64,000 nt of DNA, taken from positions 58,789,496 to 58,853,495 of the forward strand of contig OY744528.1 of the NCBI GenBank assembly GCA_963556195.1, given 5' to 3'. This document shows, one piece after another, positions 21,499 to 31,682 of this stretch (positions are counted from its first letter, which is position 1; every line of letters starts with the position of its first letter). A model generated the notes under the pieces. The model was not told the origin of the DNA, did not search any database, and saw only the letters and a list, made by a program, of their open reading frames with translations. The position numbers and the translations under genes were made by a program. This stretch comes from Sepiola atlantica (taxonomy: Eukaryota; Mollusca; Cephalopoda; Sepiida; Sepiolidae).

Positions 21499-22889
21499 TT
21501 TTTAACAAAGTTTATGATGCCTGTATATATGTCATCATTGCTGGTTGCTTCCCTTATCTCTGCCAACCGTCTATCCGTTGCAGACAGGGACTGCATGATG
21601 GCCTGGACAAATATTGCTGAACTTTCCTCCAGTTCTTTATCCTGTTTGGTCGGCATGTTGCTGTGCGTAACTCTTGATAGAGCATCGGCAGTGTATAGTT
21701 CCATGCCGGGTATATGATGGATTTTATAACTGAATCTCATGAGGCAGATGCGGATTCTCTGTACTCTGGCTGGTAATTCACTGATATCCTTACTGTCTAG
21801 TAGGGGTACGAGCGGTTTATGGTCTGTCTCGATTGTGAACTCCAACCCTATGAGGTAGTCGGAGAATCGTTCACATCCCCAGGTTATGGCTAGGGCTTCC
21901 TTTTCTATCTGAGCGTATCGGGTTTCTGTTTCCGACATGGCTCTTGATGCATATGCTACCGGGTGCAATCTTGTATCTTCCTGCTGCTGTAGGAGTATTG
22001 CTCCAAGGCCACAAGATGAAGCATCTGTGGATACTAATGTTCTTTTTGTTGGATTGTATAATGACAGAACTGGTGCTGAACACAAAACTTCCTTTATGGA
22101 GTTGAAGGCTCTTTTTTGTTCGCTTTCCCATACAAACATGTTTTTCTGACTCACTAAGTCCCGTAGTGGCTTTGTCATTTCTGCTAGGTTTGGGATGAAC
22201 TTCCCCATTTGGTTCACCATTTCCAGAGATCTGCGAGTTTCTGTTATATTGTTTGGCACTGGGAAGTTGTAGACTCCGGAAACTCTGTCTGGGTCGGGTC
22301 TTAGGCCGTCATTGCTGAGGATATGTCCTAAGAACTTTAGTGATGTTATCGATATCTCACATTTTTGTGGATTTAGGGTTACTCCGGCTGCTCGAATTCT
22401 CTTTAATGTGACTTTTAACCGTGTGTCATGCTCACTTTGGCTCCTCCCATATACCAGTATATCATCCAGCATACATACCGCCCCTTCTTGCTGTTCCAGT
22501 ATGGCTGACATCCGCCTCTGAAAGATCTCGCTGGCTGACGTGATTCCAAATGGTAGTCGATTGAATTGGAATCTGCCAAATGGGGTAATGAAGGTTGTCA
22601 GTCTGCAGGACTCTTGTGACAATGGTATTTGCCAGTATCCACTGTTTGCGTCTAACTTGGTCATGACTTTGGCTCCATCCAATTGGACTAGCACATAGTC
22701 GACTGTTGGTAACATATGCAGTTCTCTTTTGACATGTATGTTTAGTTTCGTCAGGTCAACACATATTCTGACCTTTCCATTGTTCTTTGGCACCACTACT
22801 ATAGGGGAGCACCATTCTGTGGGATCTTCAATCCTGCTTATTACCCCTATCTCTTCCATCTGCTTGAGTTCTCTCTGTGTCTCCTTCAT
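21495..22889 (-). pseudogene. G3 reverse transcriptase-RNase H (464 codons open)
   Basis: The longest plausible protein in the window. RT: CSPIVVVPKNNGKVRICVDL (residues 27-46), palm motif A LDANSGYWQI with D80, FGRFQFNRLPFGITSA (104-119), motif C MLDDILVYG with D142/D143 (usual first residue Tyr is Leu), then LKFLGHILSNDG (184-195). RNase H: STDASSCGLGAILL with D289, IEKEALAITWGCERF (328-342), TDHKPL with D356, YTADALSR near 399-406. It would make and trim the cDNA in cytoplasmic particles. The frame ends where the integrase begins and is joined to the protease only by a frameshift near 22918, so it is marked pseudogene although all catalytic Asp residues are present. Confidence 0.93.
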
Positions 22890-23122
22890 TAATGGTAAAG
22901 GTATGCGACGTGGCGTTTAGATGGAGTAGGGTTTACCATCCTCACGTAGGGGTATGTGTAGCTTTCCCCGAATGTACCGAGGCCCTGAAACAGGTCTCTC
23001 ATCTCCTTCCTTGGGTCAAACGGTCGTACATCAGTATCTCTGATGCAGTGTACAGCAGAGGAGGATACAGTCACTATTTCAAGTGCTTCAATGGCCGGTC
23101 TTCCTAATAGTGGTACCTCCAA
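22889..23122 (-). pseudogene. G3 protease-RT linker
   Basis: Contains PLLGRPAIEALEIVTV and DPRKEMRDLFQGLGTFGE, the linker that precedes RT in K02A2.6-like Gypsy proteins. A frameshift near 22918 separates it from the RT frame, and another gap separates it from the protease at 23163. Confidence 0.85.
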
Positions 23123-23162
23123 GTTGGGAATGACATATATATATTGTGTTGTCCGTCGCCCT

Positions 23163-23390
23163 TTATTCCTTTTGGATGGTTGCCTTTAGTTTCCCCATCA
23201 CTTGTAAGGGCCTATGACATGGACCATGTAGCCTCTCCCTTGCTGCAGCTGGTAAATGCATTCTTCTATAAATGCATTCTGGGATTGCGGTGACATCAGC
23301 TCCAGAGTCGATTTTGAATTTCACTGGCGTGTTATTTATTGCCAGATCAATTCTCCATGGTTTGCTGTGTCTAATTTCAGCTACCGTCAA
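23163..23390 (-). pseudogene. G3 protease
   Basis: Retropepsin-like segment IDLAINNTPVKFKIDSGADV with active-site D-S-G and TAIPECIYRRM after it. It acts as a homodimer to cut the polyprotein. The upstream minus strand (23460-23600) carries a CCHC knuckle pair with CQRCGNREKHARRTC and CHNCKIVGHYAQCC, which belongs to gag. Confidence 0.88.
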
Positions 23391-23599
23391 TAGACCCAGG
23401 GTGATGTTGTCGTCGCTGCTATAAGAGTAGTCCTCGTCGTAGTGTACCTCGTAGACTTTCTTCGACCTGCAACACTGTGCGTAATGGCCGACTATTTTAC
23501 AGTTGTGGCATTCTGCTAGAATGGCAAGGCATGTACGTCTCGCGTGTTTTTCTCTGTTGCCGCAACGTTGACATCCTGTTTCTGGCTCACGCTGTTGTC

Positions 23600-24293
23600 T
23601 ATACCCTTTTGGCTTATAGTTTTGGCGATTCCTAAAAGAGTCATCTCCTCTTTTGTCGTGGTTTCTTTTCTTTTGGTAATGTTTGTCAACTGCGTGAACG
23701 ATGGTGTCCTCTTCTAGTTGCTCGATTTTGTTTGTTTCAGTATTTTTTCAGTATTTTTTCAGTATTTTTTCAGTATTTTTTCTGTTGGAACTTCATGATT
23801 TCCTTCTTACTGCGCCTTCCAGACTGATGTCAGGTATCATTATAAGAGTCTCGTATAAGTGTACATCTCTGCACCTCACAATGATTCTGTCTCTTATAAA
23901 CTCGTCTTCTAGTCCCCTTAGGTCGCATGTCTTCGCTAACACGTGTAAGTCAGTAATAAAAGGCATCAATGGACTCATTTTCTTGTTGACAGCACTTGTT
24001 GAACATGGCTCGTTCATATATAACGTTTGTGCTGGCCGTGAAGTGCTTATCAAACTTTTGTTTGACTACATCAAACTTTTCCGAGTCCTGTGATAACTTG
24101 AATGTAGCTAGGACATCCTCGGCTTTGCCACCCATACTATATATGAGGGAATCCACTTGGACCCTTTCGGGTTTCTCTTCGAGGGTGGATACAGTTTTGT
24201 AGCAAGTAAATCTTCTTATCCACTTTGGCCATTGTCCTGGCTGGTCGAATGAGAATGCCTGTAGCGTCGACACGTTGCTGTTCATTTTGTTTT
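23600..24293 (-). pseudogene. G3 gag (capsid), frameshifted
   Basis: Starts near 24285 with MNSNVSTLQAFSFDQPGQWP and KWIRRFTCYKTVSTLEEKPE. It shifts frame near 23955-24000 and goes on as ITDLHVLAKTCDLRGLEDEF. These are retrotransposon gag blocks ('W--W---F', 'L---C-F--L-DE-IRDRII'). Four copies of a 12-bp unit (TTTTTTCAGTAT on the plus strand) at about 23735-23783 lie inside the coding region after the capsid segment. The start at the ATG at 24285 is 126 bp from the primer site. Confidence 0.88.
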
Positions 24294-24393
24294 GTTTTAA
24301 ATTCCGGTTTCTGGCTCGGATATTTTTGTTTGTCTGACGTCCGCCTGTACTCCTTACTTTATCCTATACCATTCTACTTTCAGTTTTATGAAA

Positions 24394-24411
24394 ATCCCAC
24401 TTCTGACACCA
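24394..24411 (-). other. G3 primer-binding site, tRNA-Leu type
   Basis: The minus strand reads TGGTGTCAGAAGTGGGAT immediately after the 5' LTR. It is complementary to the 3' end of an animal tRNA-Leu of the CAG type including CCA (expected TGGTGTCAGGAGTGGGAT), with one mismatch. The tRNA sequence used here is from memory. Confidence 0.8.
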
Positions 24412-24566
24412 TGTTATGTTATTAAATTAACACCGAAGCAAAAGCACGTGTGTATCGTTCAGATCCAAGATGGCTGACCTCTTTATTCAACTCACGTTCA
24501 GGTTACAAAGTAGAACGTTAATCTCGTGGTAAGGGGGATAACTCTGTTTGGTTAAAACATATAACA
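24412..24566 (-). repeat. 5' LTR of G3
   Basis: Plus-strand ends TGTTATGTTATTAAATTAAC and ACATATAACA. The primer site abuts it at 24411, so it is the 5' LTR in element sense. Confidence 0.97.
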
Positions 24567-24571
24567 GTTTC

Positions 24572-25308
24572 TCTTGTTAATTTTAACCCATAGCTATTTT
24601 TATTCCCACATGGTAGCTTAATAATAATTCCATATTTTATATTCTGTGCGTAACGTAAATAGGTCACAAATTTTTAAGTAAACCCCAATTATAATTCCTT
24701 AATAATATTTCCCTTAAAACAATTTGTGACCTGAATAGCTATATTTATCCCAATAAGATACGAATTAAAAAAAAAACAACTTTAATTAATCAAGGCCCTT
24801 TTATTATAAACGTGCCAGACCACATGTGGGACCCCCAAATAAATATGGCACCCCGGGCGTTGAAATGACATGACGCCATAAAGTTAGTTCGGGGCATCCC
24901 ACCATAGATATTTCCATGCAGTATAACTGATACTCGTCTTTTCATTCGATGTAGACCAGGTTGTCATAACGATCAACTCCAACATTAAAAATAATCCGGA
25001 AAGAATGAACCTATGTAAAGAATGTGTATTAAATCAGACAAATGTACATGTTTTCAAAATTCAAAAATTTATGACAACACCATTTTATTATTAAGTATTA
25101 ATTTAATATTTACTGTCTAGTCTATGCAAAGTACACAAAATAATACATTTGCACTAAGATTTCTAATAAAGTAATGGGTTAATTATATTCAGTGATCGTT
25201 AATTAATAAATACTGAAAATTTCATTAAAATTGGTTGATTTCCTGAATTTTGATGAATTTTTAAGTGAAATGCCCATAGTCTGACTGTTTGAGAGATCTC
25301 GTTTGTTA
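24572..25308. other. No gene recognised
   Basis: AT-rich sequence between G3 and the hAT MITE. No frames or repeat structure stand out. Confidence 0.6.
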
Positions 25309-25863
25309 CTTTAGAGCAGGGGCGGGCAACCTTTTCAGAGTGAAGGCCAGATGAGACTTTTGGAAGGAGATCGCGGGCCGAAGTGAAAAACGAAAACTCA
25401 GAATTACTATATTTTGTTTACATGAATAAATTGTACAAAAATTGCATTGAACACTCTACAAGAGACTTCTGTATGTGATGTTATTTTGCCATTTTTGAAT
25501 TATAAAAAATAATGACGGGGGAAATAGCAAGTTGGTCCAGCATTCGTTTTGACACACCTCACATAGATTCTCTGATTCATGCCCTTCCCTCGTCTTCTTT
25601 CCCTATCTTTTTCTATTTTTATCTCAGGTCAAGGATTTGAAATAGTTAAAGAAAAATGAAATATACATGCATCATCGCTCGCTGATATTTATACATTTTT
25701 ATCCCACTGTAAATCTTAATTGAAACCTACTTTTTCGTCTATGTCACAAAATGATATGAGTTTTACTGGGAGGTCAGCGGGCCAGATTGCAATAATAAAG
25801 CATAACAGGGTGGTGGGCCGGACGCGGCCCGCGAGCCGGAGGTTGCCCTCCCCTGCTTTAGAG
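25309..25863. mobile_element. hAT MITE, 539 bp, with 8-bp target duplication
   Basis: Body 25317-25855. Left end CAGGGGCGGGCAACCTT, right end (inverted) CAGGGGAGGGCAACC, a 15-bp TIR with one mismatch. Flanks CTTTAGAG at 25309-25316 and 25856-25863 are an exact 8-bp duplication. The subterminal 'GCGGGCCG' and 'GGCCGGACGCGGCCCGCGAG' blocks are typical of widespread hAT MITEs with GGGCAACC ends. No transposase is encoded. Confidence 0.95.
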
Positions 25864-25864
25864 C

Positions 25865-26110
25865 ATGACGACATTTTCTAGTGAACAGGCCTTAGTTTAC
25901 TATTACGACGACCACGGCATGATCCACCCAACCTTCGGCGAGATTTTTGAGAGATACGCCAAACGGGGAGATAGTCCTCAAACAATGTTTACAAAGTGGG
26001 CAGAGAACTATAGGTTGCGAACGTCCACCAAAAGGACTTTTACGAAGCAAACCTCATCTCCACAAGAAACGATTTGTGGCCAAGAAGAGTCAAATATAAG
26101 ATTTACATTT
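25865..26110 (+). CDS. Candidate host coding exon 1, unknown protein (82 codons then splice donor)
   Basis: The ATG at 25865 has A at -3 and an in-frame TAG six bases upstream, so it can only be a start. The frame stays open for 82 codons with balanced composition (MTTFSSEQALVYYYDDHGMI, then FERYAKRGDSPQTMFTKWAE) and higher GC than the surroundings. At 26111 it meets GTAAGT, a consensus 5' splice site, in phase 0. Beyond it the frame reads hydrophobic nonsense and stops at 26168. The hAT target duplication ends one base before the ATG. I do not recognise the family. It could be a real first coding exon or an open piece of an unrecognised element. Confidence 0.45.
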
Positions 26111-26353
26111 GTAAGTTGTTCAATAATCCTCCTTTCGTGTCTAAATAATGTACTTGACATTAACTATTAAATGCAACATTATTTAGCAACTTTCTATATC
26201 TGTGTACTGTATATGTGCATAAACTTGAGTGTGATTATACAATTTGTTTTAATACTTTTCCCGTCTCTGTCTTTTTGAGACCAAATGGATGGTTGATAAT
26301 ATTCCCATACTTTTTATGAATGGACCCTCTGGGTCAGAATCATTCATTAACCG

Positions 26354-26389
<36 letters not shown>

Positions 26390-27449
26390 TTTGATGCGAA
26401 TTAAAAACAAAAACACTTTTCATTCATAAAAATAAAACATTTAAATAAAAAATATTCGTGAAAAAATAAAAGACTTCCGGCTTTTCACATTTTTCTTCTG
26501 GTTGCTATGACAACAGAGACAAGAATCAGTAAACGAAATATCACATCTGTTTTGAAAACAAAGAAAAAACATTGATAAAAATGCTATTTCTTCGTTTATC
26601 ATCGGGGAAAAGGTCGTGAGTCAAAACGAAGGAATTATCAATGGAAGTTATGTCAACGTTTTTTTAACTGACAACTGTGGAATGGTCGAGTTTTGGGAAT
26701 GCTAGATATACAAGTTACCGACGTATATTCTTGTGTATTTACTATTTATCTTTTTACACAACGTGTTGGACCTTTAATATTTACATAAACACACATGGTG
26801 TGGGGGGATATCCTCTATCACAATATGGTGGTAGAAGTGGTCAATAGAAAAAAAACATTATTAAGTTGTATTTCAAAACTTAATGAAACCAACTTTATCA
26901 ATTATCTTTTCGTGTTCAAAAAGAACACGAAAAGATAATTGATAATTAACATTCATTTCATTCTTTAAAAAAATACGAAAAACTAACTTCGCAAAACTTT
27001 TTACTTTTCAATCATTAAATATCAATGAATTAAAAAAAATATTCTTCTACGAACTCGACTTTAAAATTTAAATACAAATGAAAGAATACCATTCACAACA
27101 AATTTAATTTACAACAAACAAACAAAAAATAAACAACATTGTCATTAATATTTAAAAATAATTTCACACACCTTCAGAGGCCATACGGACAGGAAATACA
27201 ATAATTAATAGCTTTTGTAGGGAAAAGATGCCGGAATTAAAGTTCTGCGATGACTAACAGTTGTACACATGTCATTATAATCTGACTGGAACTGTCTGTT
27301 AGCGATCGCGTTGGTGTGAAACTGGCAGTTATAGTGTTATTTTTATACACGTGTCTACACTGATTCGATTACGTCGTTTTCCCAATCTCGCCAGTGTTCT
27401 TCGCCCGCACCACGCCCATATAAGTATAGAATCTGAATGATGTACTTAC
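26111..27449. other. AT-rich non-coding stretch
   Basis: Would be intron or intergenic DNA beside the candidate exon. Holds (CA)n at 26357-26385 and a perfect hairpin at 26895-26945, listed separately. No other gene seen. Confidence 0.5.
26895..26945. repeat. Perfect 23-bp inverted repeat with 5-nt loop
   Basis: Stem 26895-26917 pairs exactly with 26923-26945 around AAAAA. The left arm contains TTATCTTTTCGTGTTC. It may be a cruciform-forming site, a hairpin RNA or a transposon footprint. It has no T-run and is not read as a bacterial terminator, since this is eukaryotic DNA. Confidence 0.95.
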
Positions 27450-27531
27450 CAGGACGACGTGTCCAGTTGAGATGTCCATGTTTGACGCCACTGGTTCTTC
27501 ACTCCTGGAAGAAAGAGGTAAAACGACCACT

Positions 27532-27680
27532 TCAGTAAGGCGAGAAGACAAGGGTTGCAGCAGCATCACTAGTATTCGCCGCCGACGCATTGAAGGCACA
27601 TCGTTCAATAGCGAATGCCAATAATCGAGTTAAAATATTATCAGAGTTCTTTCCGCCAGTCCACTTTTCACACACAATGG
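27532..27680 (-). CDS. Possible terminal coding exon, unknown protein
   Basis: On the minus strand a pyrimidine tract and TTCTAG (acceptor, AG at 27681-27682) precede a 48-codon open frame ending in TGA at 27532. It includes VCEKWTGGKNSDNILTRLLA and FAIERCAFNASAANTSDAAA, a composition more like real protein than its surroundings. Further on, the minus strand has CTG then GTAAGT (27444-27449), which could be a donor for a different reading. No family is recognised and no partner exon was found, so this is tentative. Confidence 0.25.
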
Positions 27681-28648
27681 CTAGAATTGTCGAAGAAAAG
27701 TAAAAATTATAGACAAGAAAGCAAATTCATAGAATGGAGATAAGTAGTATTTACACTGAGAATTCCGGTGTCGCTCGCCGTGTCAACCGACTGGTCCCCT
27801 TTTTTTGTTGTTCCGATCTGTTTATATGTTAAGAGCCCTCGAGTGTTCTCTCTCGCTCTCTCTCTCTCTTTCCCTTTCTTTAACTCGTGTATCCTTTACA
27901 TATGGACAGCTAGCTAACAATCACTAAAATCGCACTTAAAGTTTTGCGATTTATTTTATCCATGAATAAGAAAATCAAACATATGGATATAAAACAAGAT
28001 TAATAATCTCTCTTACTGTGAGGATTACATAACTAATTTGGTTGTTGTTCTTCTTTTCAGGACAATGACATCCATTTCCTAATTCGGACATCTGGTGGAT
28101 ATCTATTTATTTGACCGTTTTTCACTTTCGTCGAGTTAAACAAACAGACTGGAAAAACCGGTGTAATGCGACATCTAAAAAAGATAATCCGATCGTGAAT
28201 ACGTTTTTGAATGTTTGTGTGTATGCATACCTGTTCAAATGTGTGTGTGTGTGTGCGTGTGTGTGTGTGTTATGTTAGAACCCCTCTTTTTACGTGTGTC
28301 GTCAAGAGTTACACGAATGATAAACACACATATACTCGCAAATAAAGAATACAGGTGTTGTTTTGCTTATTCTCCGTCCATAACATAAAAATGATTTGGA
28401 GGAGAGAGGGCGCACCTTCTGCAATAAAAACACTCTTGATTTATGAAGGGACGAATACAGCAATACGCGATGGAAAAAGTTGCAAAATATTTATTAAAAT
28501 AATTTTATTGTAACATTATTTTGATTATTTGAAACAAAAACTTGAATATCTATGATATTCATTGAATTCGAGTAATTGTCTTTTATTGTTTACGTTAGAA
28601 TTTTGATCGCTAAAAAGAAGGGTAAGTAATTATTTTCATTGCAGAATT
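27681..28648. other. No gene recognised; CT-rich and (GT)n tracts
   Basis: A CTCT-rich tract near 27845-27885 and (GT)n at about 28239-28270. No coding frame supported. Confidence 0.5.
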
Positions 28649-29250
28649 TAAAACATATTGCAAGAGTACTTCTTTATATAAGAACATCAATTTGACATAT
28701 TGCAAAAGTACTTCTTTATATAAAAACAAAACAATTTAAGACATTGCAAAAGTACTTCTTTATATAAAAACAAAACAATTTAAGACATTGCAAAAGTACT
28801 TCTTTATATAAAAACAAAACAATTTAAGACATACTGCAAAAGTACTTCTTTATATAAAAACAAAACAATTTAAGACATACTGCAAAAGTACTTCTTTATA
28901 TAAAAACAAAACAATTTAAGACATACTGCAAAAGTACTTCTTTATATAAAAACAAAACAATTTAAGACATACTGCAAAAGTACTTTTTTATATAAAAAAA
29001 TCAATTTATGTACTTCTTTCTATACAAAAAAATCAAATTAAGACATACTGCAATAGTATTTCTTTATATAAAAAAATCAATTTGAGATATATTGCAAAAG
29101 TACTTCTTTATATAAAAAAAATAATTTAAGACATTGCAAAAGTACTTCTTTATATAAAAAATCAATTTAAGACATTGCAAAAGTACTTTATATAAAAAAA
29201 AATCAATTTAAGACATACTGCAAAAGTACTTTTTATATAAAAAAATCAGT
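28649..29250. repeat. Minisatellite of about 43 bp, 14 copies
   Basis: Unit core CATACTGCAAAAGTACTTCT followed by TTATATAAAAAC and a variable AAACAATTTAAGA stretch. Fourteen core copies were counted, the middle ones nearly identical and the outer ones shortened or diverged, as expected for an array growing by unequal exchange. Confidence 0.95.
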
Positions 29251-29310
29251 TAAACGTTCAATTTTAATGAAATTGTCACTACTTATTCATATATAAATAA
29301 ATCATTTTTG

Positions 29311-29684
29311 GTAATTTTATAAAATCATTCCCGTCTCAAGTAGGTTAGGATTTTCTTTTTGATGGGGTGTATGGCTGTTACATTATGCTCCCCACCCAGG
29401 TACGTTGGACTATACCCCACCGCCACCTTTTCCCTGCCTACTCCCGGCATGCATCAGCATCCGTTTCCTGCTGTCGCTCTCGGAATAAAGGCTGTCTGCG
29501 GCCAGTATGTCTTATCTCACTCCTACACTTGTGTTCTCTTAACTTCTTAAATACATCATAATGTAACAATAGCTTTTTCGAGCGCCCTGAGGAACGACCT
29601 ACGTTAATTCGTGCCTGGGGACAATTTCTAATCCTAACCTTAAAACCCACCCGATTGGAGACGGGAATGATTTTATAAAATTAC
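29311..29684. mobile_element. MITE-like element with 27-bp perfect inverted ends, 374 bp
   Basis: The ends 29311-29337 and 29658-29684 are perfect inverted repeats (GTAATTTTATAAAATCATTC then CCGTCTC). A further AGGTTAGGATT is inverted at both sides. TTTTATAAAA at each end is itself palindromic, so it could be either part of the repeat or a target duplication. The GC-richer centre (29380-29530) has two overlapping plus frames with no recognised domain. Confidence 0.9.
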
Positions 29685-29692
29685 TTCATTTT

Positions 29693-30197
29693 GGTGCTAA
29701 TCCAGAAGTACGGAGATATTCGAAAAAATAAAATCAAACAAACTAAGAAATATCTGTTTGATGTACGTATTTGTCATAGAATGAATATATTGTATACCAA
29801 AAATCACGTAAATTAATCAAGTAGTTTTTATTTTATAAAAAGAATTAGTAATTCTGAATTACATTTTACCGATAAACGGGTATTGCTGATATATCAGCAC
29901 ATTTTTTGGTTATATTCCAGCTAACTAAGGGAGATAACATCCAACATTCAATACTTTATTTCTCTATTTTGCAAAAGTTCGTATTATCTCCCTTGAATAT
30001 GTTCAACATGGCGGCAATATTTCCCCCTTATTTATTTATCGATAACATTTGTTTTTCTTTTATAAAAGAAAAACTACTTTATTAATTTACGTGATATTTG
30101 GTATAGGATATTTTCATTCCATGACAGAAACGTACATCAAACAGATATTCCTCAGCTTGTTTTTTTTCGAATGTCTCCGTACTTCTGGATAAGCACC
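29693..30197. mobile_element. Foldback element, about 150-bp arms, 505 bp
   Basis: Outer ends are GGTGCTAATCCAGAAGTACG and, inverted, GGTGCTTATCCAGAAGTACG. The arms stay alignable for about 150 bp (shared ATATCTGTTTGATGTACGT and TATCACGTAAATTAAT type blocks). The centre (29850-30040) is non-palindromic and contains AGGGAGATAA and its inverse. No frame is present, and the element starts only 8 bp after the MITE that ends at 29684. Confidence 0.9.
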
Positions 30198-31490
30198 CTT
30201 ATTTTTTATATAAATTTTGTGTGAGAAATAATGGTTTTTTTTTCGATACACCCCTAAATACTAAATATAACTAAACAATAAAAAAAATGACTCTTAATTA
30301 ACCAATTTATATTTCTATACAAATAGACTAAGTAACAGATAGACCACGTAACAATTTTCCTTACAAAAAACGTATATACATTTTTTTAATCAACATAAAG
30401 TCGAAAATTAAAATTGAGAAAAAGTAAAATTCTACCCTTACACCATATGCTAATTGCCCCCCCCCCCCCCAAAAAAAAACTATTCTACTTTTTTAGGCAA
30501 TTACATCTAAACAGTCTGAAAAAACTGGCGGTAAAAATAAATTGTATAAAACTTTTAAGTTTACAATTTAGAGTGGGGATTACTTTCGCTTATAAATTTA
30601 ACGTAAAATGATTATCCATTCCTGGGCCACCAGACTGTAATTTTCACACACTCCCTGACCAGATAGTGTTTTAAAGACATATAGCCAAATGTTTTTTGAA
30701 GGGAGATAAAAATAAATAAATAAATACTTTTAAATTTAATAAGAAAGAATTACTTTTCATCACTTAAAAAAGCAGGCATTAATGCCAAACGAGTATTTTA
30801 CTAAAAGAACTAGGAAAAACTCTAAGTAATAGTTTATCATTAGGTATGTGCATAGAGGAAATTTATAAGAAATGTGCGATTTAAAAGTTGAAGATGGCTG
30901 TCGATTAATGATTCAGGAATGACATTTATGAGAAAAAACCCACCAAAACACATGACCTGTAGAGTTTAGCACAGAAGGGGGGGGGGATTGCGCTAAGCAG
31001 GAACACAATAATGAATAGATGGACAAACAAATGCAATTTAGGGGTGAATGGGCGGTATTTCTGGCAGAGAGACGTGGTAACAATGGTTCGTGTGTCGGTA
31101 AAACAGATAATAGGGAAACAGTTTAACATATAACATTTAAGTTTATTCAGGGATAAACATTAAAGACTACGCGAAGATACACAAAGAAAATATCTATGAG
31201 AAATGAACCCTGAACAATTGTTTCATTACAATATAGAACATACAGGTTGCTGTTTAGAGAGAAAAAGTAAAGATGTTCAGATGTAATTTTACTTAGACTC
31301 TCAACGGTGGTGATACATCACTCGGAGAATAATACAAGCAAAGTTATTAGTTCTTTGACTATTATCTGAGAGTCGGTTAATTTCATGAGAAAAATAACCT
31401 AAAAGGAAAAGCTGTTAGGTTATTTTTAAAATTGTGCTAAATAGCAGAGCTTTGGAGGTAACACTAATAAGAGATGGTCTTGTTTCTGCA
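30198..31490. other. AT-rich stretch, no gene
   Basis: Contains a run of 14 C followed by 9 A at 30457-30479. A fragment CTACTTTTTTAGGCAATTAC near 30487 matches the 'CTTTTTTAGGCGATTACGTG' motif of the inverted-repeat element at 61.7-62.8 kb. A G-run lies near 30978. Small frames are unsupported. Confidence 0.5.
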
Positions 31491-31682
31491 TTTCCTATGT
31501 TGAACAAAATCTCACACCAGAAGCGCCCGCTCATATTAAAATCAAATATTTCCTACCATATGTTGAACAACATCTCACACCAGTAGCGCCCTCTCATATT
31601 AAAATCAAATATTTCCTACCATATGTTGAACAACATCTCACACCAGTAGCGCCCGCTCATATTAAAATCAAATATTTCCAAG
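31491..31682. repeat. 63-bp tandem repeat, three copies
   Basis: Three head-to-tail copies of a unit containing ATGTTGAACAACATCTCACA and CCAGTAGCGCCCGCTCATAT. The second and third are almost identical. The minus frame at 31616-31819 partly overlaps and is not supported as a gene. Confidence 0.92.

Larger units (their letters stand above)
20305..24571 (-). mobile_element. Complete Ty3/Gypsy retrotransposon G3 with target duplication
   Basis: Element body 20310-24566 (4257 bp) between 5-bp duplications GTTTC at 20305-20309 and 24567-24571. The two LTRs (156 and 155 bp) differ by about six substitutions and two small indels, so insertion is fairly recent. In the element's sense (minus strand) the order is LTR, tRNA-Leu primer site, gag, zinc knuckle, protease, RT, RNase H, integrase, polypurine tract, LTR. 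This order is that of Ty3/Gypsy. Pol resembles invertebrate K02A2.6-like elements. Frameshifts in gag and pol and a deletion in the integrase core make it non-autonomous. Confidence 0.97.

Noticed and set aside
24412..24571. LTR of G3 as a host promoter for the exon at 25.9 kb
   Set aside because: Distance over 1.2 kb, the LTR sense is opposite, and no sequence links them.
26501..26514. GTTGCTATGACAAC, a match to the RFX X-box pattern
   Set aside because: It fits RYYRYY-N2-RRYRAC, but it lies downstream of the candidate exon, not in a promoter position, and one 14-bp match in 64 kb of DNA has little weight.
28649..29250. Repeat-spacer array
   Set aside because: The variable part is only A-run length and small indels, not unique spacers.
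29359..29561. Two overlapping plus frames in the MITE core
   Set aside because: Short, overlapping, no motif, and both lie inside a non-coding MITE.
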